Shown piece after piece: positions 16,224-24,439 of a DNA stretch of 64,000 nt. A program made the translations under genes and the position numbers. Source of the stretch: Rhodobacter sp. (GTDB lineage: Bacteria; Pseudomonadota; Alphaproteobacteria; Rhodobacterales; Rhodobacteraceae); assembly GCA_020637595.1 (NCBI GenBank), contig JACKKE010000007.1:175894-239893 (forward strand), given 5' to 3'. The notes under the pieces were generated by a model that saw nothing but the letters and a program-made list of their open reading frames with translations, was not told where the DNA came from and made no database searches. The number at the start of each line of letters is the position of its first letter. The stretch's first letter is position 1.

Positions 16224-17138
16224 ATGGCTCTGTTCCCCTTTGGCCGCAAGGCACAACCGACCCCGACCGGCAGCGAGGCGCTGGCCTCGTTCCTCAGTGG
16301 CTTCTCGATCGAGGTGATGCCCCGCACCGCCGAGAAGATCGAGGATTTCCGCACCCTGCTGCCCGCCGGCACCCGCGTCTATATCGCCCATATCGAGGGC
16401 ACGCCGATCGAGGACATGGTGGCGACCGCCGCCCGTCTGCGCGCCGAGGGCTATGAGCCGATGCCGCATTTCCCGGCGCGGATCATCGCCGACAAGGCGA
16501 TGCTGACCGACTGGGTGACCCGCTATCAGGGCGAGGCCGGCGTCAAGCAGGGCCTGATTCTGGCCGGCAATCCGCAAAAGCAGCTGGGCGCGTTCGACTC
16601 GTCGATGCAGCTCTTGGAAACCGGCTGCTTTGACGGGTTCGAGCGCCTGCATGTCGCCGGCCACCCGGAGGGCAACAAGGACATCGACCCCGACGGCTCG
16701 GACAAGAACGTCATGGAGGCGCTGCGCTGGAAGCAGGCCTTCAACCAGCGCACCGACGCAAAAATGGCGCTGGCCACGCAGTTCTGCTTCGACGCGGCGC
16801 CGGTGATCGACTGGGTGAACGGGCTGCAGGCGGCGGGCATCGACCTGCCGGTGCATATCGGTGTCGCCGGTCCCGCCAAGCTGCAGACGCTGATCAAGTT
16901 CGCCATCGCCTGCGGCGTCGGCCCCTCGCTGAAGGTGCTGCAGAAACGCGCGATGGACGTGTCCAAGCTGCTGCTGCCCTACGAGCCCGACGAATTCCTG
17001 CTGGCCCTGGCCGAGCACAAGGCCGCGAACCCCGGTTTCGGCATCGAATCGGTGCATTTCTTCCCGCTGGGCGGGATCAAGACCAACGCCGAATGGACCC
17101 ACCGCCACGGCCAGCGCCCCGTGCGCGCCGCCGCCTGA
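16224..17138 (+). CDS. Methylenetetrahydrofolate reductase-like protein
   Basis: This 304-residue protein is related to MetF, with a TIM-barrel pattern of alternating strands such as EVMPRTAEKIEDF, RVYIAHIEGTP and LPVHIGVAGPAK. It probably interconverts methylene- and methyl-tetrahydrofolate in a methyl oxidation route. Three in-frame ATGs exist; the one at 16224 is preferred because GGAGG lies five bases upstream and it avoids overlap with the preceding gene. It is followed by the methyltransferase gene after 20 bases, so the three genes form one operon. Its electron partner is not evident. Confidence 0.82.
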   Translation: MALFPFGRKAQPTPTGSEALASFLSGFSIEVMPRTAEKIEDFRTLLPAGTRVYIAHIEGTPIEDMVATAARLRAEGYEPMPHFPARIIADKAMLTDWVTRYQGEAGVKQGLILAGNPQKQLGAFDSSMQLLETGCFDGFERLHVAGHPEGNKDIDPDGSDKNVMEALRWKQAFNQRTDAKMALATQFCFDAAPVIDWVNGLQAAGIDLPVHIGVAGPAKLQTLIKFAIACGVGPSLKVLQKRAMDVSKLLLPYEPDEFLLALAEHKAANPGFGIESVHFFPLGGIKTNAEWTHRHGQRPVRAAA

Positions 17139-17158
17139 CCTCTGAAAAGAAAGACGCC

Positions 17159-18139
17159 ATGACCAGAACCGTTCTCGAATCCGCCACCAAGACCGTCGTG
17201 ATCGGCTTTGACGATCCGTTCTGCGTCATCGGCGAACGCATCAACCCCACCGGCCGCAAGAAACTGGCGGCCGAGCTGGAGATGGGCGATTTCTCGACCG
17301 TTGAAAAGGACGCGCTGGAGCAGGTGCTCTGCGGCGCGACCGTCCTCGACATCAACTCGGGCGCCGTCTTCTCGAACAAGATGGCCGAGGATCCGCGCTA
17401 TGCCGACAACAACTTTGTCGAACCGCCGCTGATGAAGGCGCTGATCGAGTGCGTGCAGGCCGTCACCGACGTGCCGCTGTGCATCGACAGCTCGGTTCCC
17501 GGTGCGCTCGAGGCCGGTCTGCAGGCGGCCAATGGCCGGCCGCTGCTGAACTCGGTCACCGGCGAGGAAGAGCGGCTGGAACTGGTGCTGCCGCTGGTCA
17601 AGAAATACAACGTGCCGGTGGTGGCGATCTCGAACGACGACACCGGCATTTCGGAAGATCCCGACGTGCGCTTTGCCGTGGCCCGCAAGATCGTCGAGCG
17701 CGCTGCCGATTTCGGCATCCCTGCGCATGATATCGTCGTTGACCCGCTGGTGATGCCGGTGGGCGCTATGGCGACCGCCGGGCAGCAGGTCTTTGCCCTG
17801 GTGCGCCGCCTGCGCGAGGAACTGGGCGTGAACACCACCTGCGGCGCCTCGAACATCTCGTTCGGGCTGCCCAACCGCCACGGCGTCAACGCGGCCTTCC
17901 TGCCGATGGCGATCGGCGCGGGCATGACCTCGGCGATCATGAACCCGGTGCGTGCGCAGGAAATGGAAGCGATCCGCGCCGCCAACATGCTGATGAACCA
18001 CGACCCGAATGGCGGCGAATGGATCCGGCTGGCCAAAGTGCTGGAAGGGATGAAGGAAGGCGCCAGCTTTGCCGAAGCTTCGGCCGCCGCCAGCGCCGCT
18101 GCCTCGGGCCGTCGCGGCGGGCGCCGCGGCCGGGGCTGA
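17159..18139 (+). CDS. Methyltetrahydrofolate:corrinoid methyltransferase (pterin-binding)
   Basis: This 326-residue pterin-binding TIM barrel contains GERINPTGRKK near the N-terminus, a VLDINSGA motif and CIDSSVPGALEAGL, as in AcsE/MtgA/MtvA-type methyltransferases. Such enzymes pass a methyl group between a corrinoid protein and tetrahydrofolate. With the MttB-family gene at 19369-20915, this suggests glycine betaine or a similar methylated amine as methyl donor. The C-terminal tail is rich in Ala, Gly and Arg. A corrinoid carrier protein, which the reaction needs, is not encoded in this window. Confidence 0.85.
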   Translation: MTRTVLESATKTVVIGFDDPFCVIGERINPTGRKKLAAELEMGDFSTVEKDALEQVLCGATVLDINSGAVFSNKMAEDPRYADNNFVEPPLMKALIECVQAVTDVPLCIDSSVPGALEAGLQAANGRPLLNSVTGEEERLELVLPLVKKYNVPVVAISNDDTGISEDPDVRFAVARKIVERAADFGIPAHDIVVDPLVMPVGAMATAGQQVFALVRRLREELGVNTTCGASNISFGLPNRHGVNAAFLPMAIGAGMTSAIMNPVRAQEMEAIRAANMLMNHDPNGGEWIRLAKVLEGMKEGASFAEASAAASAAASGRRGGRRGRG

Positions 18140-18264
18140 CCCTCAGCCCCCGTGAATGACCAAGGGGCGGCCCACGCGGTCGCCCTTTTTGCTGCGCACA
18201 GGGCTGGCCAGGGCGGATTTCGGACTATCTCTTTCTCTTTGCGGGCCCCCTCTCGGAGGCCCCG

Positions 18265-18831
18265 ATGTCCGACAGCCCCCTTGCCCGCGGCGCCACCGGC
18301 CCCGAAGCCCTGGGCTGGCCCGGCGCGCGCTGGGTCTTGCTGCGCTATTTCACCATCCTGACCAACCTGCTGACCGCCGGCGTGACGCCCCGAATCGCCC
18401 GCGACCGTGCACCCTCGGCGGAAACGCTGGCGGGTGTCACCCTGTCGATTGCGATGGTCGGGGCAGTCTATCACGCGCTTCTGGCGCCCGAGGTCGCGCT
18501 GCAGGGCGCGGCGGCTCTGGCCGATGTCGGGTTCCACACGCTGGTGCCCGCCGGCGCGCTGCTCTGGTGGGTGGTCTGGGGCGACAAGGGCTTGCGCCTC
18601 GCCTCGGTGCCGCGCTGGCTGATCTGGCCCTTTGCCCATTGCCTTTATGCATTGCTGCGCGGCGCTGCCGACGGGCGCTATCCGTATTTCGTCCTGGATG
18701 TCGGCCAGTTCGGCGCCGGTCGGGCCGCGCTGAATATCACCGGTCTGCTGGTTGCCTTTGCGCTGGCCGGGCTGACGATCTGGACCTGTGCGGCGCTCCT
18801 GCAGCGCCGTGCATCCGCCGCGCGGATTTGA
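18265..18831 (+). CDS. Pr6Pr family membrane protein
   Basis: This 188-residue protein has about five to six membrane segments and matches the Pr6Pr/FAR-17a-like group, with the RYFTILTNLLTA motif near residue 28 and conserved His in YHALL and GFHTLVP. The role of this family in bacteria is not established. It stands between the methyltransferase gene and the universal stress gene with gaps of 125 and 72 bases. Confidence 0.75.
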   Translation: MSDSPLARGATGPEALGWPGARWVLLRYFTILTNLLTAGVTPRIARDRAPSAETLAGVTLSIAMVGAVYHALLAPEVALQGAAALADVGFHTLVPAGALLWWVVWGDKGLRLASVPRWLIWPFAHCLYALLRGAADGRYPYFVLDVGQFGAGRAALNITGLLVAFALAGLTIWTCAALLQRRASAARI

Positions 18832-18903
18832 CGCAGATCAACGTATCCGCACCGGGCAGCGCCTAGGGTGCCCTCACACGCGAACACGGACTGGAGGGAA
18901 CCC

Positions 18904-19314
18904 ATGTATAAGAACATCATCGTCGCCGTCGACCTCAGCCACGGCGAAGCCGGCAAGGCCTTGGTGCAGAAAGCCGCTGCACTGGTGGATCAGGGCGGCG
19001 TGATCCGCATGCTGCACGTTCTGGAGGACGTGCCCAGCTATATCGCCGCGGAACTGCCGCGCGATCTCAACGACCGCCGTCAGGCCGAAGCCAAGGTCGA
19101 ACTGGGCGTGCTGGCCGGCGAGTCCGGCGCCACGGTGGAAACCGAAATCCGCACCGGCGCCGCGGCCAGCCAGATCCTGCAATGCGCCGACGATACCGGC
19201 GCCGATCTGATCATGATCGCCTCGCACCGCCCGGGGCTGAGCGATTATTTCATCGGCTCGACCGCCGCCCGCGTGGTGCGCCACGCGCAATGCTCGGTGC
19301 TGATCTCGCGCTGA
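18904..19314 (+). CDS. Universal stress protein (UspA family)
   Basis: This 136-residue single Usp domain has strand 1 (NIIVAVDLSHGE), the acidic LHVLEDVP segment, and a C-terminal IGSTAARVVRHAQCSVLI. The last segment matches the nucleotide-binding GxxG-type loop only partly (GSTAARV), so ATP binding is likely but not certain. The ATG at 18904 follows GGAGGGAA. A terminator lies between its stop and the convergent mttB-like gene. Confidence 0.9.
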   Translation: MYKNIIVAVDLSHGEAGKALVQKAAALVDQGGVIRMLHVLEDVPSYIAAELPRDLNDRRQAEAKVELGVLAGESGATVETEIRTGAAASQILQCADDTGADLIMIASHRPGLSDYFIGSTAARVVRHAQCSVLISR

Positions 19315-19335
19315 TCCCCGTTTCGGGAACCGACC

Positions 19336-19367
19336 GCGCGCCGCGATCCCTCGCGGCGCGCGTTTCT
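19336..19367 (+). terminator. Terminator between the Usp gene and the convergent mttB-like gene
   Basis: A 10-bp GC-only stem (19336-19345 with 19352-19361), loop ATCCCT, is followed by GTTTCTCTT on the plus strand. Confidence 0.55.
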
Positions 19368-19368
19368 C

Positions 19369-20915
19369 TTACCGGAAGTGGATCGCAAAGGCCTCGCGGA
19401 TCCGCCGGTCCAGCGCCGGGTCGATCTGGCAGGGCGCCTTGGCCAGGATCTCGGCGGTGCGCTTTTTCGCGCCCTCCAGCAACAGCGGCCGCCCCGCCTC
19501 GTTCCATTCCTTCGGGCTCATCCGGTTGCCCAGCACCGGATAGACGTATTCAGTCTGCATCAGTTTCAGCGTCTGGTCCGCGCCCAGGTAATGCCCGGGG
19601 CCGGTCAGGCAGACCTCTTTCATCACCTCGATGGACAGGCTGTCCTCGGTCACGTCGATGCCCCGCACGCAGCGCAGGGCCTGGCCCAGGATATCGTCGC
19701 CCAGCGTCAGGCTTTCAAAGCTGAACCCCAGAAGCGAGGCGTGCATCCCCACGGCTTCATACACCATGTTCAGGCCCGCAAGCCCGGCGAGGGTGTTGGA
19801 AATCGCCTGCTCCCACCCGGCTTGCATGTCGGGCACCTTGCTGTCGGCGATCCCGGCCGCCGCGCCCCCGGGCAGACCATAGAAGCGGTGCATCTGGGCA
19901 CACCCGGCGGTCAGCAGCGCCTGCTCGGCGCTGCCGCCGGACATGGCGCCGGTGCGCAGGTCGCTGACAAAGGGCCAGGTGCCGAAGATCGCCGGATGAC
20001 CGGGGGCGATCGCATTGACATAGACCACGCCCGCCAGACATTCCGCCACCGCCTGCACGATCGAGGCCGCGATGGGCGCGGGTTGGCGCCCCTGGCCTGC
20101 CCGGCGCTGAGCAGCAGCACCGGCATGCCGGCGCGGATGCAATGCTCCATCGTGATGCAGCTTTCCTCGGCGAATTTCATCGGCGGCACGACGAAACAGT
20201 TCGAGTTGCTGACAAAGGGTCGCGCCCGCCAGGCCTCCTCGCCGCCCGCAACCATGTGGATCAGGTCCATGCACCCCGCAACATGCGACGGATCGCTGAA
20301 CGAGGTGCCGACATGTTTCATGGTCCCGGCCAACGCGCCATAAAGCGTGTTGATGTCCATCTCGAAATTGTCGGTGACATCGCGGCAGACACAGATCCGC
20401 TGGAAGAAATGGACATTGTCCAGATGCTGCACCAGCCGCGCCGCATCATGCAGGTCCTGGGCGGTGGAATCGCGGTAGGCGTTGGTCTCGGGATCGACGA
20501 CATGCACCGCCGCACCCGCGGTGCCGTAATGCACCCGCGTGCCCTCCAGCAGCAGGTCATGCCGCGGGTCGCGCCCATGCAGGGTGATGCCGCGCGCGGC
20601 CTTGGCCAGCATGTCCTCGACCAGCGCGCGCGGATACCTGAGCCGCCCGTCCTCGCCGAGGATCGCCCCCGCGCCGACCATCGCCTCCACGCCCGAGGCC
20701 GGCGCATTGGCCAGCCCGATCACCTCCAGCGCCTCGAGCGCCGCCTGATGAATGCGCTGCACCGCGGCCTCGCTCAGCGGCGCATACTGCCCGCCGGGCA
20801 ATCCCGCCCGCACCGGCCGCTTGCCCTCCTCCAGGGGCGCCGCACGCACGGCGACCCGCGCCGCCCGCCCCCCGGACCGCCGCGCCCTTGCGGGCGCACA
20901 CAGATCATCCGACAT
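19369..20915 (-). pseudogene. Trimethylamine/glycine betaine methyltransferase (MttB/MtgB family), frameshifted
   Basis: The two overlapping halves belong to one MttB-superfamily TIM barrel of about 514 residues. MttB relatives without pyrrolysine, such as MtgB, demethylate glycine betaine onto a corrinoid protein; no in-frame TAG is needed here. The N-terminal half (from ATG 20915, GGAG upstream) runs to about SAGQARGAN; the C-terminal half resumes as PAPIAASIVQ in the -1 register. The break is at the three-G run near 20080-20082; one more base restores a continuous protein. It may be a true pseudogene or a homopolymer error. Gene context (FAD/GcvT dehydrogenases, homocysteine methyltransferase, MTHF methyltransferase) supports betaine catabolism. 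Confidence 0.82.
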
Positions 20916-20923
20916 CCCGCATC

Positions 20924-21012
20924 TCCTTCATCTTTGTGCCCGAAATATCCTCGGGGTTTCCCAGGGGGTGGAAAACCCCTTGGGCGAGGGGGTCCGGGGC
21001 GAGCAGCCCCCG
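20924..21012 (-). repeat. Dispersed GC-rich intergenic repeat, copy 2 (inverted)
   Basis: Read on the minus strand this has the G-rich/C-rich half, then CCCCGAGGATATTTCGGGCA and CAAAGATGAAGGAG. The GGAG at its end serves as ribosome binding site of the mttB-like gene that starts at 20915. It fills the gap between that gene and the FAD/GcvT gene. Confidence 0.6.
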
Positions 21013-21018
21013 GCGCCG

Positions 21019-23439
21019 TCACATCCGCACGCGCGCGGCCTTTGGGTCGTAGAGCGGCGCCAGGGACGCCCTTGCCGGCACCCGCCGCCCCGCCACGTCG
21101 ATCTCGTAAACCCCGGCCAGCACATCCTCGTCCGGGGCGCAGGGCACATAGCCCATGGCCACCGATCCCCCCAGATGATGCCCGTAATTGCCGCTGGTCA
21201 CGGTTCCCACGATCCGCCCGTCGCGCCAGATCGGTTCATTGTGATAGGCCATGGCGGCCGGATCGGTCAGCAGGAACTGCACCATCCGCCGCCGCAGCCC
21301 CGCCTCACGCTTGCGCAGCACCGCGTCCCGGCCGATGAAATCGCCCTTGGCGGTCTTCACCGCAAAGCCCAGACCAGCCTCCAGCACATGATCCTCGTCG
21401 GTGATGTCATGGCCCCAGTGGCGGAACCCCTTCTCGATCCGGCACGAATCCAGCGTGTGCAGCCCGCAGAGCGCGATCTCGGGAGCGGCCTCGATCAGGC
21501 TTTCGAACACATGCGCGGCCTGATCGGTGCTGGCGTAAAGTTCCCAGCCCAGTTCGCCCACATAGCTGACCCTGTGGGCGCGGATCAGTCCCATCCCGAC
21601 CTCGATCTCTTTCGCCGTGCCATAGGGAAAGGCGGCGTTGTCCAGCGCGTCGGGGCTGACGCGGGCCAGCGCGTCACGCGCCCCGGGCCCCATCAGGCAC
21701 AGGACGGCCTCGCCCGCCGTGACATCGGTGATGACCGCAAAGTCATCGCCCAGATGCTTGCGCAGCCAGGCCAGATCGCGCCGCACGGTCGCACCGGGCA
21801 CCACCAGCAGGAACACCGTCTCGCCCAGCCGCGTGACCGTCAGATCGCTTTCGATCCCGCCGCGCGCGTTCAGCATCTGCGTATAGACGATCCGCCCGGC
21901 CTCGACGTCCACGTCATTCGCGCAGACCCGTTGCAGAAAGGCGCAGGCCCCCGGCCCCTCGACCCGGATCTTTCCGAACGAGGTCATGTCGAAAAGCCCC
22001 ACGCCCTGCCGCACGGCGGTATGCTCGGCCCTCTGGTTGTCAAACCAGTTCTGCGGCCCCCAGCCATAGCGATACGCACGCTCCTGCCCCGGGTTGGCGA
22101 ACCAGTTCGCGCGTTCCCATCCCGCGACCTCGCCAAACACGGCCCCCCGCGCCTTCAGATGCTCATGCAGTGGCGACCGGCGCACGCCCCGCGCGGTTTC
22201 GACCTGCCGATAAGGATAATGATCGGCGTAGAGCAGCCCCAGCGTTTCGGTCACGCGCTCTTTCAGGTAGCGGCGATTGCGCTGGAAGGGCTGGGCGCGG
22301 CGGATATCCACCTCCCACAGATCAAAGGGGGGGTCACCCTCGGTCATCCAGTGGCTCAGTGCCATGCCCGCACCGCCGGACGACACGATCCCGACCGAAT
22401 TGTAGCCCGCCGCGATCCAGTAATTCCCCAGTTCCGGCGCCGGGCCCAGATAATAGCGATCATCCGGGGTGAAGCTTTCCGGCCCGTTGAAGAACGTGTG
22501 GATCCCGGCCGTCTGAAACAGCGGCATCCGGTTCATCGCCGCCGCCAGGATCGGCTCGAAATGGTCGAAATCCTCGGGCAGGCTGTCAAAGCAGAAATCC
22601 TCGGGGATGCCGGCCATGCCCCAGGGTTTCGCCTTTGGCTCGAACGCGCCCAGCATCATCTTGCCCGCGTCTTCCTTGTAATAGGCGCATTCGTCGGGCA
22701 CCCGCAGCACGGGCAGGCGGCCCAGCCCTTCGACAGGTTCGGTCAGCAGGTAGAAATGTTCCGCCGCGTGCAGGGGCAGCGTGACCCCCGATTGCGCGGC
22801 CAGATCGCGGCCCCACATGCCACCGCAGTTCACGACATGCTCGCAGGCGATCACCGCGCCGGTGTCCACCTGCACGCCCGTGACGCGCTTGCCGTCATCG
22901 AGAACGCGCGTGACCTTGACGCCCTCGTGAAGCTGCGCCCCCATCATCCGCGCGCCCCTGGCCAGGGCCATCGCGATATTCGCCGGGTCGCACTGACCAT
23001 CGAGCGGCAGATGCACCGCGCCCACCACATCGCCCACGTTCAGATGGGGATACATGGCCTTGACCTCGGCCGGACTGATTTCGTGAACCGCGACGTCAAA
23101 GGCCCGGGCCAGCGCGGCCTGGCGATAGAGTTCCTCCTTGCGGGCCTCGGTCAGGGCGACGCTGATCGACCCGTTCTGCCGCATCCCGGTGGCGATGCCG
23201 GTCTCGGCCTCGAGCCGGACATAGAGATCGGCGGAATATTTTGCGAGCCGCGTCATGTTGAGCGATCCGCGCAACTGGCCGATCAGCCCGGCCGCGTGCC
23301 AGGTGGTGCCACAGGTCAGTTGCTTGCGTTCCAGCAGAACGATGTCGGTCCAGCCCGCCCGGGCCAGGTGGTAGGCGACCGAACAACCGGAAATGCCGCC
23401 GCCGATGATCACAACGCGGGCATGGGTGGGCAGGGTCAT
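21019..23439 (-). CDS. FAD-dependent dimethylglycine/sarcosine dehydrogenase-like protein with GcvT domain (1)
   Basis: This 806-residue two-part enzyme has an N-terminal DAO-type FAD domain, with GGGISGCSVAYHL at about residue 13 and a TWHAAG motif whose His carries covalent FAD in dimethylglycine and sarcosine dehydrogenases. The C-terminal GcvT-like tetrahydrofolate-binding domain starts near residue 430. Such proteins oxidise an N-methyl group and pass the formaldehyde unit to tetrahydrofolate. I chose the ATG at 23439, which lies ten bases after the homocysteine methyltransferase stop codon. The exact substrate cannot be told from sequence. Confidence 0.88.
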   Translation of the reverse strand: MTLPTHARVVIIGGGISGCSVAYHLARAGWTDIVLLERKQLTCGTTWHAAGLIGQLRGSLNMTRLAKYSADLYVRLEAETGIATGMRQNGSISVALTEARKEELYRQAALARAFDVAVHEISPAEVKAMYPHLNVGDVVGAVHLPLDGQCDPANIAMALARGARMMGAQLHEGVKVTRVLDDGKRVTGVQVDTGAVIACEHVVNCGGMWGRDLAAQSGVTLPLHAAEHFYLLTEPVEGLGRLPVLRVPDECAYYKEDAGKMMLGAFEPKAKPWGMAGIPEDFCFDSLPEDFDHFEPILAAAMNRMPLFQTAGIHTFFNGPESFTPDDRYYLGPAPELGNYWIAAGYNSVGIVSSGGAGMALSHWMTEGDPPFDLWEVDIRRAQPFQRNRRYLKERVTETLGLLYADHYPYRQVETARGVRRSPLHEHLKARGAVFGEVAGWERANWFANPGQERAYRYGWGPQNWFDNQRAEHTAVRQGVGLFDMTSFGKIRVEGPGACAFLQRVCANDVDVEAGRIVYTQMLNARGGIESDLTVTRLGETVFLLVVPGATVRRDLAWLRKHLGDDFAVITDVTAGEAVLCLMGPGARDALARVSPDALDNAAFPYGTAKEIEVGMGLIRAHRVSYVGELGWELYASTDQAAHVFESLIEAAPEIALCGLHTLDSCRIEKGFRHWGHDITDEDHVLEAGLGFAVKTAKGDFIGRDAVLRKREAGLRRRMVQFLLTDPAAMAYHNEPIWRDGRIVGTVTSGNYGHHLGGSVAMGYVPCAPDEDVLAGVYEIDVAGRRVPARASLAPLYDPKAARVRM

Positions 23440-23449
23440 GGACGATACC

Positions 23450-24439
23450 TCAGGCGATGGGATAGCCGGCCGCGCGCAGGCGGTGGGCGATGGCGGCAAT
23501 ATGGTCGGGCCCGGTCTCGCAGCAGCCGCCCACCAGGGTGGCGCCCCGGGCGATCCAGCCCATGGCGAAATCGGCGTAGCGGTCCGGTGTCATCTCGGGC
23601 CGGTTCGACAGCATGTCCACGGTCGGGTTGTCCTTGAGGAAATCCGAGGTGATCTGCCGGAACCCGTTGGCATAGGCGCCAAAGGGCCTGCCAAAGCCCG
23701 CCAGCACCGGCATGGCCTGGTCCATGGCCTCGGGGGCGGAACAATTGGCCAGGACGGCATCCACCTGCGCCACCAGCGGCTCAAGGGCGGCCAGCGGTTC
23801 GCCCGAGCGCAGCTGCGTGCCGTCGCGGTCGTCCACGGTCACGGACAGCCACAGGGTCTTGCCGGGCGCGCCCTGATGCACACCTGCGATCACCGCGCGG
23901 GCATGGGCGACCGACGCAACGGTTTCCCCGACGATCAGATCGCAGCGCGGGGCAAGGATGGCGGCGACCTCGGCGTATTTCGCCACGGCCTCGGCATGGG
24001 GGGGCAGGGTATCGGGGCGATAGGACGCGACGAGCGGCCCCGTGGATCCGGCGATCAGACCCTTGCCATGGGCATCGCGCGCCTCCTCGGCCTGGGTCAG
24101 CGCCGCGTCGAAGAAGTCGGCGAAGCGGTGATCGAGGCCGAATTTCAGAAAGCGGTCGTGGTGGATCGCGTAGGTGTTCGTCGTCGCCAGGCTGGCGCCG
24201 GCGGCGAAATAATCGGCATGGATCGCCCGCACCAGACCCGGGTGATCGATCATCACCCGCGTCGCCCAGAGGGGCGAGGGCTGATCGCCGCCCCGGCGGA
24301 TCAGTTCCTGGCCCATGCCGCCATCCAGCAGGGTGATGGTCGGTTTCGGGGGGCTGCTCGCCCCCCGAGCCCCCTCGCCAAAGGGGGCCACGGCCCCCTT
24401 TGGAAACCCCGTGCGTATTGGGGACAAGATGATGCTCAT
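23450..24439 (-). CDS. Homocysteine S-methyltransferase family protein (BHMT-like)
   Basis: This 329-residue TIM barrel belongs to the family that uses betaine or S-methylmethionine to methylate homocysteine. The three zinc-binding cysteines are visible: one in LANCSAP and the pair in GGCCETGP. Its ATG at 24439 overlaps the stop codon of the upstream FAD/GcvT gene. The family normally begins close to TITLLDGGMGQEL; here about 34 residues precede this, because a dispersed repeat (24348-24432) lies inside the N-terminal coding part. A GTG within the repeat is another possible start. It sits between two dehydrogenases for demethylated betaine products. Confidence 0.85.
   Translation of the reverse strand: MSIILSPIRTGFPKGAVAPFGEGARGASSPPKPTITLLDGGMGQELIRRGGDQPSPLWATRVMIDHPGLVRAIHADYFAAGASLATTNTYAIHHDRFLKFGLDHRFADFFDAALTQAEEARDAHGKGLIAGSTGPLVASYRPDTLPPHAEAVAKYAEVAAILAPRCDLIVGETVASVAHARAVIAGVHQGAPGKTLWLSVTVDDRDGTQLRSGEPLAALEPLVAQVDAVLANCSAPEAMDQAMPVLAGFGRPFGAYANGFRQITSDFLKDNPTVDMLSNRPEMTPDRYADFAMGWIARGATLVGGCCETGPDHIAAIAHRLRAAGYPIA
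24348..24432 (+). repeat. Dispersed GC-rich repeat, copy 3, inside a coding N-terminus
   Basis: The plus strand shows the GGGGGCTGCTCGCCCCCCGA hairpin half and then CCCCGTGCGTATTGGGGACA and AGATGA. It is nearly the same as copy 1 over the core. Translated on the minus strand it supplies roughly residues 6-33 of the homocysteine methyltransferase. Confidence 0.6.

Noticed and set aside
19369..20915. Pyrrolysine-containing trimethylamine methyltransferase with a read-through TAG
   Set aside because: The break between the two halves is a change of frame at a G run, not an in-frame TAG, and no pyl genes are seen.
20752..23637. A 961-codon open frame on the plus strand
   Set aside because: It is the antisense shadow of the FAD/GcvT gene and the mttB-like gene. 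Its protein is rich in Arg, Pro and His with no domain pattern. Other long plus-strand frames at 2259-4037, 3871-5556 and 24730-26871 are rejected for the same reason.
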